Below the pieces are notes generated by a model. That model searched no databases. It was not told the DNA's origin and saw only the letters and a list, made by a program, of their open reading frames with translations. Source: Eublepharis macularius (lineage: Eukaryota > Chordata > Lepidosauria > Squamata > Eublepharidae). From it: a stretch of DNA of 64,000 nt. The position numbers were made by a program, and so were the translations under genes. Below, piece after piece: positions 11,418-23,200 of the stretch. Position 1 is the first letter of the stretch, and each line of letters begins with the position of its first letter. The stretch is taken from positions 68,152,001 through 68,216,000 of the forward strand of contig NC_072795.1 in assembly GCF_028583425.1 (NCBI RefSeq). Reading direction: 5' to 3'.

Positions 11418-11640
11418 CTTATGTAAGGTAGCCAGCTCAAGGTTGGCTCAGCCTTCCATCCTTCCAAGGTCGGTAAAATGAGTGCCCAGTTTCCTGGGGA
11501 TAGAGTAGATGACTGGGGAAGGCAATGGCAAGCCACCCCATAACAAAAATTCTGCTAAGAAAACACTGTGATGCAATGTCCCCCCATGGGTCAGTAATGA
11601 CTCGGTGCTTGCACAGGGGACTACCTTTACCTTTTTAATG
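11418..11640 (-). repeat. tRNA-type squamate SINE
   Basis: The plus strand reads 'ctcagccttccatccttcc', then 'gtaaaatgagtgcccag', then 'ggcaatggcaagccacccc', then 'catgggtcagtaatgactcg', ending 'ctacctttaccttttt'. This is the reverse complement of a SINE family abundant in squamates. It interrupts the 150-bp array. Confidence 0.6.
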
Positions 11641-11920
11641 AAGTAAATGCTTCCTTAGACAAATACTGGGTTTGAATAACCTGAGGAATTTTTCAGTTAT
11701 TCAATGGGGAAAAACATGCATTTTGGCGGCCGGGGACGGGGGGGGGGGGGATGGACAAAAGAACCTCATGGGAACTGTTTTCTCTTTTTTCATAAAGTAA
11801 ATGCTTCCTATGAAGAGATTTTTCCTCACACAAAATACTGGGTTTAAATAGCCTGGGGACTTTTTCAGTTATTTTCATGGAAAAGTCTGGAAATTTGGGC
11901 ATACACTGAAAAAACAAAAA
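11640..11920. repeat. About 150-bp tandem repeat array, segment 2
   Basis: Two more units continue directly after the SINE, with 'gaataacctgaggaatttt' near 11675 and 'aatagcctggggactttttc' near 11848, each with the upstream 'gtaaatgcttcct' phrase. The continuity on both sides shows that the SINE split a pre-existing array. Confidence 0.65.
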
Positions 11921-12142
11921 TCCTCATGAGTCCTGGCTGTCTCAACTATTTTGCTAAGTTGAATTTGAGGAAGGAGGGGAAGCAGCCACACTCATGGGGG
12001 CTAATTGAGGAGGGACTAGATTGCAAGCCCCCTCCCCTTAATTTTGCTGGGGTGCCAGTTGCTAGCTTTGTGAGGCAGGGGTGGGCAGTGCAACTGGTGT
12101 GCTCAAGAAACAGACTGCAACTGTCTCAATGGTGAGTTATTT

Positions 12143-12352
12143 CTTCAGTTGTACCCTGCTTTTCTCCCCAGTGGGAATCCAAAGCAATTTTACCTCATTT
12201 TTCTTTCCTCCATATTATCCTTACAACAACCCTGTCAAGTAGGTTAGGCTGAGAATGTCACTGACCCAAGGCCTCTCAGGAAGCTTCCATGGCAGAGTGG
12301 GGATTCAAAGCTGGGTCTCCCAGATCCTAGTCTGACACTGTAACCACTACCC
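12143..12352 (-). repeat. tRNA-derived SINE copy
   Basis: It runs from 'accctgcttttctccccag' through 'acaaccctgtcaagtaggtt' and 'ccatggcagagtggggattc' to 'tctgacactgtaaccactac'. The last part is the complement of a tRNA-like head (GTGGTTA..GTGTC, GGGTTCGAATCCCC type B box). The family also has a copy at 51370-51545. Confidence 0.6.
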
Positions 12353-12394
12353 CGCACTAACTGTCAGCTAGTAAATTATTGCCAGTTACATGTT

Positions 12395-12504
12395 CTGAGC
12401 ATATCCTGCCTCACAGGGTTGTTGTGAGGATAAATTGAAGGGAGGAGAATGATGGAAGCTGCTTTGGGTCTCCAGCGAGGAGAAAGACAGGTTATAAATG
12501 AAGC
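12395..12504 (+). repeat. SINE 3' part, opposite orientation
   Basis: The text 'ctcacagggttgttgtgagg' through 'gctttgggtctccagcgagg' to 'ggttataaatgaag' is the 3' half of the same SINE family as the preceding copy, here on the plus strand. The two form a head-to-head pair. Confidence 0.55.
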
Positions 12505-13205
12505 AGGTGTTATGAGTCAGCCTCAACTGGCCACCTTACCTCTTGCCCCAGAGTCCTCAGAGGATGAACAGGAAGAGCCATCAGGGGCTACTCTGGAGCC
12601 ACAGCCAGCCGTGGAAGAGCCAGCAGGGTCTACTCTGGAGCAAGAGCCAGCCATGACAGCTGCTGCTCCAGAGGAAACTCAGCAGGAGCAGCCAGAAACC
12701 TCTGTGGAGGCTGTTGGAAACAAAGACTCCCCCAGAGCAAAAGAGAAACCTGAACTCCCTGGGCCAGCTGAGAGGAGGAGAAAAAGGTGCTCGTTTGCAG
12801 GCACAACACCAACTGGGGCTATCAGGCAAAGAGGCAACACCTGCCCCTTGTTAGAACAGTGTAAGAGAGAGAAATGGAAAGAAGCTGAGCATGGAAGCAA
12901 CCTTGTGACGTAGAAGCTCCTGACCAGCCCTTGCCGTGTACCCTGCTCTGCTTGTTGATTTATCAGACTCTGACCTTGGCTTGCCTTCTGACTCCTCTTC
13001 TGCCTGCTTCTCTCTCTGACTGATGCATTGGCTCTGATACTTGGCCTGACTTCTGGACTCTCGTGTGCCTGCTCCTTGGCTACTGACTTTCTGGGAACTA
13101 ACCTGGGTGTGGCTTGTGTTCTCCCAGCAACTGCATCTTGCTGGGACCATCTGCAGTACCGGTGAGCCACCTGCCTGTCGTGGCTAGCCCTGAGCACGAC
13201 AGTAA
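12505..13205 (+). mobile_element. Possible solo-LTR-like fossil
   Basis: The stretch begins TGTTATGAGTCAGCC and ends near CACGACAGTAAATGCA. The interior is a CT-rich run of 'ctgactc..' and 'cttgcc..' phrases typical of long terminal repeats in squamate genomes. A long open frame across 12449-12913, rich in E, P and A, starts in the preceding SINE and has no domain, so I do not call it a gene. No target duplication or internal retroviral part is recognised. The family is uncertain. Confidence 0.25.
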
Positions 13206-13955
13206 ATGCATAATTTCCACCCCCCACCATGACAAAGCCTTTTTCAGTTTTTTTAAATGCAGCATTGGATATCATATTGTCATAACAATCTGTGGAGTAA
13301 TATGCCACCATCCTCCATTGGGTGGGGGTTGTCTTGGAGTAGGGAAGGACTCAAATGCCCCAGTCTTGCTAGTTTGTTTTGATTGCCCTCATTTTCCCCT
13401 TGCAATAATTGCAGTGTCCTACCATGGAGAGGTTTTTGAACCTCAGAAAAACCAGGGGTGCTCCTTTCCCCTCCCCCGGTGCTTTCCTGCCTTTCCCCAG
13501 TCTTTGGCAGGGGCGTCCTTCCCTCAGTTCTCTCTGCCACTGAAAGAGGTTCCCTTTCCTGAAGCACCTTTCCCATGGGCAAAAAGCAACTAAGAAGGCC
13601 AGCAATTGAGTTTTTTTGGAGAGAAACTGAGAGGAGCTAAGTCTTTTAAAAAATGGCACAACTGGCTCTTTTCAAGAACTGTACATCTGTGACTCACTGG
13701 CTGTGAGACAAAAATTCCCTCATACTGACAACCATACTTTTTAATGCCACAAATTGGTAAAGAACAATGAAACATATTATAGCTGCACTGTTGCTATAAT
13801 ATAGATATTAATGTAGCAGGATTTCTCCCTCCTCCCCATCATCACCCCCATTCCAGAATATGTCTGACAAAAAATAGTGTGGGTTTTCAAACCCTTGCGT
13901 TCCACAAGTGCATCCTCAAAGTCAGTGCAGAATAGCAAATCTCCTCCTCCTTAGG
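13206..13955. other. Intergenic, no gene seen
   Basis: Short overlapping frames on both strands without motifs. Nothing recognised. Confidence 0.4.
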
Positions 13956-13959
13956 ACAA

Positions 13960-14705
13960 GGCTTTTCTCAGGCAAAATGTACAGTATTAAAAATTCTGAG
14001 GGCATTTTCAATGTCTCTAGTGGACAAAACAGGAAATTTTGGGTGCACTGAATAAATACAGCTGTGCAGGGGGGGCGGGGGTTATGTGTAATGAGGTCAA
14101 TACTTCTAAGATGAGGTTTTCCTCAAAGAAAAAGCTGGGTTTGAAATGCCTGAGTTTTTCAGTTATTCCAGTGGAAAAATATGGAAATTTGAGGGTATGC
14201 TGGAAAAAAAACCCTCATAGGAACTATTCTCTTTCGTCATAAGGTAAATGCTTTTCCTCACACACAATCCTGGGTTTGGAAAGCCTGAGGGATTTTTCAT
14301 TTATTTCAAATGAAAAATATGGAATTCAGGGGTACATTGAAAAAAAACTCTCCGGAACTGTTTTCTCATTTGTCATGTAATGAGGTCAATGCTTCTAAGA
14401 TGGGGTTTTCTCTCAAAGAAAAAGCTGAGTTTGAGAAGCCAGAGGGCTTTTTCAAGTATTCCAATGGAAAAAAAGGAAATGTGGGGGTACACTGAAAAAA
14501 AATTAATCTCATGGGAACCATTTTCTCTTTTGTCATGAGGTAAATGTTTCCAAAGAGAGGGTTTTCCTCACACACTCTCATGGGTTTGAATAACCTGGGG
14601 AACATTTTTATTGTTTTATTTTATTCCAATGGAGAAAACGAAAATTTGGGGATGCATTTTTTTAAAAAAATAACTTAGACACTATTCTCTCCCTTGTCAT
14701 GAGGT
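13960..14705. repeat. About 150-bp tandem repeat array, segment 3
   Basis: About five units carry the 'ctgag..tttttca' block near 13999, 14150, 14284, 14440 and 14595, with 'tgtcatgaggtaaatg' and 'ttttcctcacaca' phrases between them. Spacing is 135-155 bp. Confidence 0.65.
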
Positions 14706-14707
14706 AA

Positions 14708-14950
14708 ATGTTTCTTTTAACAACAGCAGCAGCCGCTCTTATATACAGCTCTTCTAAACAGATTAGTGCCCCACCCAGACTGGTGAACAAGTTACTGTTA
14801 TTATTATCATCCCTACAATACAGCTAGACAGCTGGGCTGAGAGGAGTGGCTTACCCAAGGCCACCTACTGAGCTCATGGCAGTAATGGGATTCAAACTAG
14901 TAGAGTGCTGATTCACAGCCAAACCCCTTAACCACTGTGCCACAGCAGCT
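14708..14950 (-). repeat. tRNA-headed MIR/CORE-like SINE
   Basis: Read on the minus strand, it starts with a tRNA-like head (GTGGCACAGTGGTTAAG, then a B-box-like GTTTGAATCCC). It continues with a 'ggccttgggtaagccactc' core of the MIR/CORE-SINE type. It sits inside the 150-bp array. Confidence 0.6.
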
Positions 14951-14954
14951 TCTG

Positions 14955-15400
14955 TGAAATATTTATCTTTTGTAATGAGGGAAATGTTTTTTAAGGCTTC
15001 TCACAGGCAAAATGTATAGTATAGAACAGTCTGAGGACCTTTTCATTAATTTTGTGGGGGGAAATTGTGAAATTCGGGGTGCACTAAATAAAAACTCCTG
15101 GGAATGATTTTATTTTTTATAATGAAGCAAATGCTTCTTAAGACAAGGGTTTTTTTTTTTATCAGGCAGGTCTGAGAATCTTTTGAATTAATCCAGTGGA
15201 AAAAATGGGAACTTTTGGAGTGAACTGATCATAACTCTGAATTATTATCTCTTGTGTCATGAGGGGAATGCTTCTTAAGACGAGTCTTTCCTCACTTAAA
15301 ATGTATAGCATTAATAAAGTCTGAGGTAAAATGGGGAAATTGAAGGGAGTACTGAGAACTCCACAAACTAATGAACTTTGCACAGAACCAAAATTGGGAC
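14955..15400. repeat. About 150-bp tandem repeat array, last diverged units
   Basis: Three or so weak units carry 'gtaatgagggaaatgtttt', 'ctgaggaccttttca' and 'gtgtcatgaggggaatgctt'. Similarity fades toward 15.4 kb, where the next repeat system starts. Confidence 0.5.
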
Positions 15401-15599
15401 ATTTCTAGAGCTAAGATTTAGGAGAGAATTTCCTACTCCCAAAATGTTCTTCCTGCCTCCCTTGTACTTGGTGAAGGGCCAGTATAAGGCTATAAGCACC
15501 TGGCCTCAAAGAAAGGCAAGTTAGATAAAATAGAGGGCTAGATATGTGTCAGAAGGAACCATGTTTGTTTTAGCAAAGAAATAGAAACAAACTGGCTAA

Positions 15600-16318
15600 T
15601 TTGCAATTCGTTATCACTCCACAGAAGAAAAAAATGGCCAAGGCATGCTTAGTCGCCACAAGTGCTGAGAAGATTTCATCGCATCTAGAAAAATCAGGAG
15701 CTGGGCTGGTTTTAACCTTAAAGAGATTTATTCTGTACTAAGGAAGTGGAATTCTTGCAATGGCTTCATGCCAGACCTGCCATTTATTACATAAAAACAA
15801 GTTGAGGTCTGACGACTATAGTAGCACCCTAAAGACTGATCCTATATTATTGCATCTAAAGAAAGGAGACCTGTGCAGCCTTCACAGCTGACAGTGTTTC
15901 AATCCATCTAGCAGAAGCAGGAGTCTTGTGGCTTTCACAGTCTGACAAGATTTTCCCACGTATAAAGGAGCCTCCTCCTGGCTTAAGTTCCAAAGAAGTT
16001 TTGTTAAGCAGAAGGGAAACAGAAGTCTATCGGAGCCTTCAAGTTTGACCATATCGTGTGACTTGTTTGTGGTCTCTCTGGGATACACGAAGTGATTTTG
16101 TGCCTGTTCAGAGCCACCATGAGGAAATGTTCAGAGCTAGGCTTTGGTGGGTGGGGAGGTCACCTCGTGGCAAGCTGCTCTAGAAAGCTGAAGGAGACCT
16201 TGGGAGAACTCTTCTGTGTCTGTGAGCAGTCAGCATTTGCATCTAGTGCTTGAGGTCGTCATGTCTGGAAGACCTTCAATTCAGTGGGGTAAGCTTCTTT
16301 TCAGTCCATTTTCCAAAT
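15600..16318 (+). repeat. Diverged satellite-related cassette A
   Basis: The stretch repeats phrases of the main satellite in older form: 'gcttcatgcc', 'gtagcaccctaaag', 'gtgcagccttcacagctgac', 'ttgtggctttcacagtctga', 'gagccttcaagtttgacc'. It ends with an exon-like piece homologous to those ending near 34663 and 38464, followed by a donor-like GTAAGC at 16289. It is the left edge of the compound repeat locus. Confidence 0.55.
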
Positions 16319-16385
16319 AGTTACTTTAATTATAGTTGTTGGGGGTTTTCCGGGCTGTATTGCCGTGGTCTTGGCATTGTAGTTC

Positions 16386-16422
16386 CTGACGTTTCGCCAG
16401 CAGCTGTGGCTGGCATCTTCAG
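16386..16422 (-). ncRNA. Hammerhead-ribozyme-like motif
   Basis: On the minus strand the order is CTGAAGA, then a stem GCCAGC/GCTGGC with a short loop, then GAAAC and GTC. This is the core layout of the minimal hammerhead found in Penelope-like terminal repeats (CUGANGA, stem II, GAAA, very short stem III). Activity is inferred, not shown. It is the mirror copy of the motif at 16531-16567. Confidence 0.5.
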
Positions 16423-16530
16423 AGGTGTAGCACCAAAAGACAGAGATCTCTCAGTGTCACAGTGTGGAAAAGATGTAGGTCATTTCCACACTGTGACACT
16501 GAGAGATCTCTGTCTTTTGGTGCTACACCT

Positions 16531-16567
16531 CTGAAGATGCCAGCCACAGCTGCTGGCGAAACGTCAG
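16531..16567 (+). ncRNA. Hammerhead-ribozyme-like motif
   Basis: The plus-strand copy has CTGAAGA, a perfect six-base-pair stem II (GCCAGC with GCTGGC), GAAAC and GTCAG. The same 37-base motif recurs at 44653-44689. Its conservation between two separate insertions is consistent with either a functional motif or youth of the family. Confidence 0.5.
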
Positions 16568-16669
16568 GAACTACAATGCCAAGACCACGGCAATACAGCC
16601 CGGAAAACCCCCAACAACTATCGTTCTCCGGCCGTGAAAGCCTTCGACAATACATCAGTTACTTTAATT

Positions 16670-17340
16670 CTTTATTTGAAGTAACATCCAGAATATTAAA
16701 AAAAATGCTACTTAAAAACAACACAGATGTAGCTGTTTTTTGTTAGCAGCAGTGTATAGTACTCTCTTAATACAAAAGATAAAAATATTGGGGAAACAGT
16801 GCTACTGTGGCACCTAAACAATGATGACATTTTGCCCTGGCCCCTTAGCATTAAAGAAATGCAAACCATGTACAAGAGGGGTACTTTAACCATAATGAGA
16901 ACTAGCTAACTGTGTAATTATAAACAAGCAAAGTGTTTTTTTCTGGTTTATTTTAGAGAAAAACTGGGAATGGCGACACATCATACTATGGCATGCGTGA
17001 AGAAGAATTTCTTGCATCTAAAAAAACCATGAGGCTTGGCTTTAACCTTAAACAGATTTCTTCCATATTAACAAAGTGGGATTCTCTCATTGGTTTCCTG
17101 TTGTCCCCATATCTATTATCTATTAGATAAAATAAAATGGCCAGCTAATTCTATAGTCTATGCAAGATCTGTGGATGATTCCTCTTTGCCTGTGATCTGC
17201 TATCATCTTTTGGACGTGGTGCTGTTAACAACTTCCAGCAGGGTAAGCTGGTCTTCTGTCAGTGTTCCACTGAAAGGGACTTCATTTCATTGATAGAATG
17301 AATGTCCAGAATATTTTAAAATTGTCAAGCCACTTTTTAA
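16670..17340 (+). repeat. Exon-like cassette with acceptor and donor (A2)
   Basis: A pyrimidine-rich tract (ttttttctggttta) ends in TTTTAG at 16956. The following sequence (from 16957) is homologous to stretches starting at 35651 and 38652, each preceded by the same acceptor. It ends near 17242 before GTAAGCTGG, matching donors at 34664 and 38465. The order acceptor, about 286 bp, donor suggests an exon of a repeated transcription unit. There is no long open frame, so any transcript would be noncoding. This is inference from splice-site consensus and duplication only. Confidence 0.4.
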
Positions 17341-17349
17341 CAATGACCT

Positions 17350-17800
17350 CACTTTTTAACCTACTGGCCCACTGCAGTCATCTTCAGAGGCCCTGCTTTT
17401 GGGTTCTCCTGCCTTCTGAAATTAGGAGGGTGGCAACTTGGGAGAGAGGGCCTTCACAGTAGGGGCATCAAAACTGTAGAACTGCCTCCCCAGAGAGATT
17501 TGTGTGCCCTGTCTATTACACTCTTCCACGAACAGGTGGAGACATCTTTGTTTTGCTTCACATTCTTTCTGTGATCCCTCCTCTATACCCAATGTTTTAA
17601 TTGTTGTTTTTAGCTTGGGTATGTATTTTAATGCATTAATATTTTTTCAATGTTTCCGTCTAAATAGAGACTGTCGTCCTGCTGTGTCTGTGAGGTTCAG
17701 GGGCAGCTGTGAGGGGAGGTTGGAGGCTGCATAGTTCCAGCTTCAAGGAATGTCTGCAAAAAGGTAAGGTTATGTCTCTTATTCTCCAGTACAAATATGT
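17350..17800 (+). repeat. L2/CR1-type LINE 3'-end remnant
   Basis: The text 'cagtcatcttcagaggccct', 'gagagggccttcacagtagg', 'agaactgcctccccagagag' and 'atgtattttaatgcattaat' fits the end of a common squamate L2/CR1-like LINE (degraded coding end and 3' UTR). A close second copy lies at 34850-35260, so this remnant belongs to the duplicated macro-unit. Confidence 0.5.
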
Positions 17801-17819
17801 CTGAATGTTTATGAAATCT

Positions 17820-20230
17820 GAGTACTTTTTTTGGCATGCTTATGTTTGAGGATGTATAGTTTGTAATATAGTCAAAGGAGGGAAACCATCTTTCCATGAA
17901 ACTTGATTGATAGTCTGGATTATCATTTGTAGCTAGCTGTTCTGCTATTTTGTCTATTGCAATCAGGTCCCAAATTTTATGTACATTGTGTGATTGTTGA
18001 TATTTTGTTGATTGTCCACATTTGTGCTATAAGAAGTTTAGCTGCCATTATTAGTAGAGCTATTAGCTCCTTTCTTAAAGTTGGTAATGGTGAGTGGTTT
18101 CAGAGGTTCAAGAGTATGGTTTCAGTTTGTATGGGATTGAGTTTTTTGCAGTAGGTTCTATAGTTTTTACAACTTTGTTCCAAAGCACTTTTTACACGTG
18201 ACCACCAGCAATGTATAAGATAAGATTGATTTCCGTTGATTTCTATTCAGTGTTGTCTTACAGTCTTTTTGCCATTCTTTTTGTTGTTGAGTAATCCTTA
18301 ACCATTGTTCTTGATTCAGTTGTTTATATATAATTGAGATTAGTCCTTTGTTTTGAATGTCTTTACTTTTTAATATAACTTCAAAAGGCTTCAGTTCTCT
18401 ATCAGTTATTTTTGCTAAGCCCATTTTGGTTACCATATGATGGACTTGGTGATGTTGCAGCCAAGGTATTGTAATGTTGTTTTGGTGTTCTATTTGATTT
18501 TTTGGCGTAATATGCCCTTTTGGAATGATGTCACAAAGTCTAGTTATGCCTGTTTTCCTCCAGATTCTATAGACTCCAGGGTTTCTTCCAGGCTCAAACC
18601 AGTGTTGGCCTAGGAAGGGGGCAATTGGAAATACTCCTGGAGCTTGTCCCATATTTTGAGAGTTGTTGTTAGATATAGGTTTGATTTAATACTTTCCGGC
18701 CTTTTGTTTGGTTTGTTCCATATGATCTCTTGTAAGTTACTTGGAGTTATATATGATTGTTCTCTTTGTACCCAGTCTATTAAATTGTTTTGTTTGGTAT
18801 AATTTAATATATTTTTTAAGCTGGGCTCCTACATAATATTGGTATAGATTTGGAAATCCCAGTCCACCTAGGTTTGTGGGGCATACTCTTGGTTTTTTGT
18901 TATACCATATGAATTTGTTCAATTTGGCATGTCACTGTTTTGATTCCCTTTTGCTGTAATATAATTGGTAAGTTTTGGAATATAAACAAAATTTGTGGGA
19001 ATATGGTAGATTTGTTAAGTTCAATTCTTTCTATCCATGTTAAAATTGATTTTTCCCAGTCTTTTCAATAAGTTGTTTATTTTTGTTATGAGAGGTTTGT
19101 AGTTATAATCAAAAAGGTTTTTGAGATTGGTAGTGATGTTTGTACCTTGATGTCTTCATGTCTTTGAGATCCATTTGTACTAAAAGTATTTGGTAAGTCG
19201 CTGATGTGTGTTTGGTGATACCAGGATTGGGTATATTTCTGTTTTTATTTCGTTAATGTTAAGTCCTGATACCTTGGCAAAATTTTGAACTGTATTTTGT
19301 AATCTGTGAACTGATTGAATTGGGTTACTTGCATATATCACCATACTGTCTGCAGATAAACTTAATTTGCATTCCAAGGTGGTGATTTGGATGTCTTTAA
19401 TTTTTTTATTGTGGCGTATTGCCCAGGCTAATGGCTCTAAGGAGATGGCAAATAATATGGGTGAAAGCGGGCACCCTTGTCTGGTTCCTCTGGTGAGAGT
19501 CAAGTTCTCTGATCTGTTGTTTTCTTTTTATTTGAGCCTTTGGACTTGAATGAAGCATTTCTATTATACATAAAGTGTGGGCCGAAGCCCAAAGTTTTTA
19601 AAGTTGCATTTAGGTAGGCAATATCTAATCTTTTAAAGGCTTACTCAGTGTCTAATGCCACAATGACTGATTCTATATTTTTTGACAACAATGGATAATA
19701 TTGAGGGTTTTCCTGATATTATCTGTTACAGATCTGCCAAGCATAAAATTGATGTATATAATTCAGGATAATTTTGTTCAGTCTTAATGCAATGAAGAAT
19801 GAGAACATTTTCAAGACATGGTTTAATATTGAATTTGGCCTGTGGCATCTTTCCCTGGTTTTAAAATTACTATCACCTTTGCTTCCTTCCATAATGTGGG
19901 CATGCTGCCATATTTCATTTAAAAAATACATATAGCTGTTATTGGTTTCAATAACTGTGATTTAAATCATTTACTAAATTCATGTGGGATACTATCTAGT
20001 GCTAGGGATTTAATTTTGGATTGCATCACCTACTTCAGATAGTAAGATTATTTGTTCGATGAATGCCAAATGAACCTTGGAGAGCTTGTTCTTATAATTT
20101 ATTGATTTTAAATATTCTTCAATAGCCTGTTCTTTAGGGTTGTCTGAATTAATAGAGTTTTTGGTAGTAATCTTTAAAACTTTGGACTATTTCTTTAGTG
20201 GATGTGGGGAGTTGCCTATTGAGTAAATTA
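17820..20230 (-). mobile_element. L1-type LINE, 5'-truncated and decayed
   Basis: Minus-strand frames show reverse transcriptase and C-terminal parts of an L1-like ORF2. At 19180-19503 there is GTRQGCPLSPILFA followed by SLSADSMVIY, where active elements have FADD; the catalytic pair is therefore lost. At 18737-18922 there is KFIWYNKKPR...GGLGFPNLYQYY, the L1 motif downstream of RT. At 18167-18652 the C-terminal region is present. Several frame breaks separate these pieces, and no endonuclease part or ORF1 is recognised. The homologous macro-unit at 35.3-35.4 kb lacks the element, showing that it is an insertion. Confidence 0.65.
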
Positions 20231-20289
20231 AATGTGACTTCTTACTAGTTACATTTTTCTGTAACCAACTAATTAAACATAGAGCTTTC

Positions 20290-23200
20290 ATTACAGATTG
20301 TTCTTCTCTCAAAGAGAGAAGACTCTTGTGCAGCCTTCACAGCTGACATTTCAGTGCAAGTAACAGAAGCCATAGTTCTGTGGCTTTCACAACCTGATAA
20401 GATTTACCTCTTTTTGGCTTAAGGCCTGAGGAATATTTATTTCATACTTGATTGGAGCCTTCAAGGCTGACTACATAATTTATGACATTAAAACAGTTGA
20501 GGTCTTCTGGTGGCTTCATGCTGGAGAAGATTTCTTTTTCTGTACAAGAAAAGTCTATTGTGGCACCCTAAAGAGAGAGCCTATACTGTTGCTTCTACCA
20601 GAAAAGATTGCTGTGCAGCCTTCACGGCTGACATTTCAACGCAAGTAACAGAAGCAAGAGTTTTGTGGCTTTGACAGCCTGATAAGATTTTCCTCTTTTT
20701 GTCTTCATGCCTAGGGAATACTTATTTCATAGAAGGGAAATAAGACTTGATTGGTGCCTTCAAGGCTGATTGCATAATTTATTATGTAAAGAAGTTGAGG
20801 TCTTCTGGTGGCTTGATGCTGGAGAAGATTTCCTTTTCTGTAAAAGAAAGAGGCCACTTTCTGAATCCTATATTCTTGCTTGTAAAACCAGAAAAGAATT
20901 TGTGCAGCCTTCATGCCTGAAAACATTTCAATGCAAGTGACAGAAGCAAGAGTTTTGTGGCTTTCACAGCCTAATAAGATTTTCTACTTTTTGGCTTCAA
21001 GCTTGAGGAATATTTATTTCATAGATGGGAAAGAAGACTTGACTGGAGCCTACAAGGCTGACGTCATCATTTATGACATTAAAAAGTTGAGGTTTTCTGG
21101 TGGATTCATGCTGGAGAAGATTTCCTTTTTTGTACAAGAAAAGTCTACCGTGGCACCCTAAAGAGGGAGCCTATACTGTTGCTTCTATCAGAACACATTC
21201 CTGTGTAGCCTTCACGGCTGACAACATTTCAATGCAAGTAACAGAAGCGTTTTGAGGCTTTCACAGCCTGATAAGATTTTCCTCTTTTTGGCTTCAGGCC
21301 TAGGCAAAACTCATTTCATGGAAGGGAAATAAGACTTGATCGGTGCCTTCAAGGCCGATTGCCTAATTTATGACATTAAAAAGTTGAGGTCTTCTGGTGG
21401 CTTCATGCTGGAGAAGATTTCCTTTTCTGTAACAGTAAACAGCCCCTTCTGGCACTCTAAAGAGAGAATCCTATATTCTTGCTTGAAAAACCAGAAAAGA
21501 TTTTGTGCAGCCTTCACGGCTGACATTTCAATGCAAGTAACAGAAGCAAGAGTTTTGTGGCTTTCACAGCCTGAGAAGATTTTCCTCTTTTTGGCTTCAA
21601 GCCTGAGGAATGCTTATTTCATAGAGGGGGAATGGGACTTGATTGGAGCCTTCAAGGCCAACTGCATAATTTATGACATTAAAAAGTTGAGGTCATCTGG
21701 TGGCTTCATGCTGGAGAAGATTTCCTTTTCTGTAAAAGTAAAAGGCCCCTTTCTGGCACTCTAAAGAGAGAATCCTATATTCTTGTTTGTAAAACCAGAT
21801 AAGAATTCTGTGCAGCTTTCATAGCTGACAACATTTCAATGCAAATAACAGAAGCAAGCATTTTTTGGCTTTCAGAGCCTGATAAGATTTTCCTCTTTTT
21901 GGCTTCAGGCCTGAGGAATACTCATTTCATAGAAGGGAAATGGGAGTCGATTGGTGTCTTCAAGGCCGACTGCATAATTTATGACATTAAAAATTTGAGA
22001 TCTTCTGGTGGCTTCATGCTGGAGAAGATTTCCTTTTCTGTAACAGTAAACAGCCCCGTCTGGCACCCTAAAGAGAGAATCCTATATTCTTGCTTGAAAA
22101 ACCAGAAAAGAATTTGTGCAGCCTTCACAGCTGACATTTCAATGCAAGTAACAGAAGCAAGAGTTTTGTGACTTTCACAGCCTGATAAGAATTTCCTCTT
22201 TTTGTCTTAAAGCCTGAGGCATACTCATTTCATAGAAAAGAAAGAAGACTTGATTGGAGTCTTCAAGGCTGACTTCATAATTTATGACATTAAAAAGTTG
22301 AGGTCTTCCAGTGGCTTCATGCTGGAGAAGATTTCCTTTTCTCTACAAGAAAAGTCTATTGTGGCACCCTAAAGAAAGAGCCTATACTGTTGCTTCTACC
22401 AGAAAAGATTGCTGTGCAGCCTTCATGGCTGACAACATTTCAATGTAAGTAACAGAAGCAAGCATTTTGTGGCTTTCACAGCCTGAGAAGATTTTCATCC
22501 ATTTGGCTTCAAGCCTGAGGATTATTTATATCATAGAAGGGAAATGGGACTTGATTGGAGCCTTCAAGGCTGACTGCATAATTTATTATGTACAAAAGTT
22601 GAGGTCTTCTGGTGGCTTCATGCTGGAGAAGATTTCCTTTTCTGTAAAAGAAAGAAACCCCTTCTGGCACTCTAAAGAGAGAATCCTATATTCTTGCTTG
22701 TAAAACCAGAAAAGATTGCTGTGTAGCCTTCATGGATGACAACATTTCAATGCAAGTAACAGAAGCAAGAGTTTTATGGCTTTCACAGCCTGATAAGATT
22801 TTCATCCTTTTGGCTTCACGCCTGATGAATATTTATTTCATAGACGGGAAAGAAGACTTGACTGGAGCCTACAAGGCTGACTTCATCATTTATGCCATTA
22901 AAAAGTTGAGGTCTTCTGGTGGCTTCATGCTGGAGAAGATTTCCTTTTCTGTACAAGAAAAGTCTATTGTGGCTTTCAGAGCCTGATAAGATTTTCCTCT
23001 TTTTGGCTTCAGGCCTGAGGAATATTTATTTCATAGACGGGAAATAGGACTTGATTGGAGACTTCCAGGCTGACTACATAAATTATGACGCTAAAAAGTT
23101 GAGGTCTTATGGTGGCTTCATGCTGGAGGAGATTTCCTTTTCTGTAACAGTAAACAGCCCCTTCTGGCTCTCTAAAGAGAGAATCCTATATTCTTACTTG

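Larger units (their letters stand above)
16332..16656. mobile_element. Palindromic PLE terminal-repeat insertion
   Basis: Bases 16332-16621 form an almost perfect palindrome with arms of about 140 bp. A further 35 bp ('cggccgtgaaagccttcgac') extends only on the right. The whole is flanked by a 13-bp direct repeat, agttactttaatt (16319-16331 and 16657-16669), so it inserted by a target-duplicating mechanism. Each arm carries a hammerhead-ribozyme-like motif. This matches the inverted terminal-repeat junctions known for Penelope-like elements. There is no coding sequence. Confidence 0.75.

Noticed and set aside
12449-12913. 154-codon E/P/A-rich frame as a gene
   Set aside because: It starts inside a SINE tail, has no domain, and runs through an LTR-like repeat.
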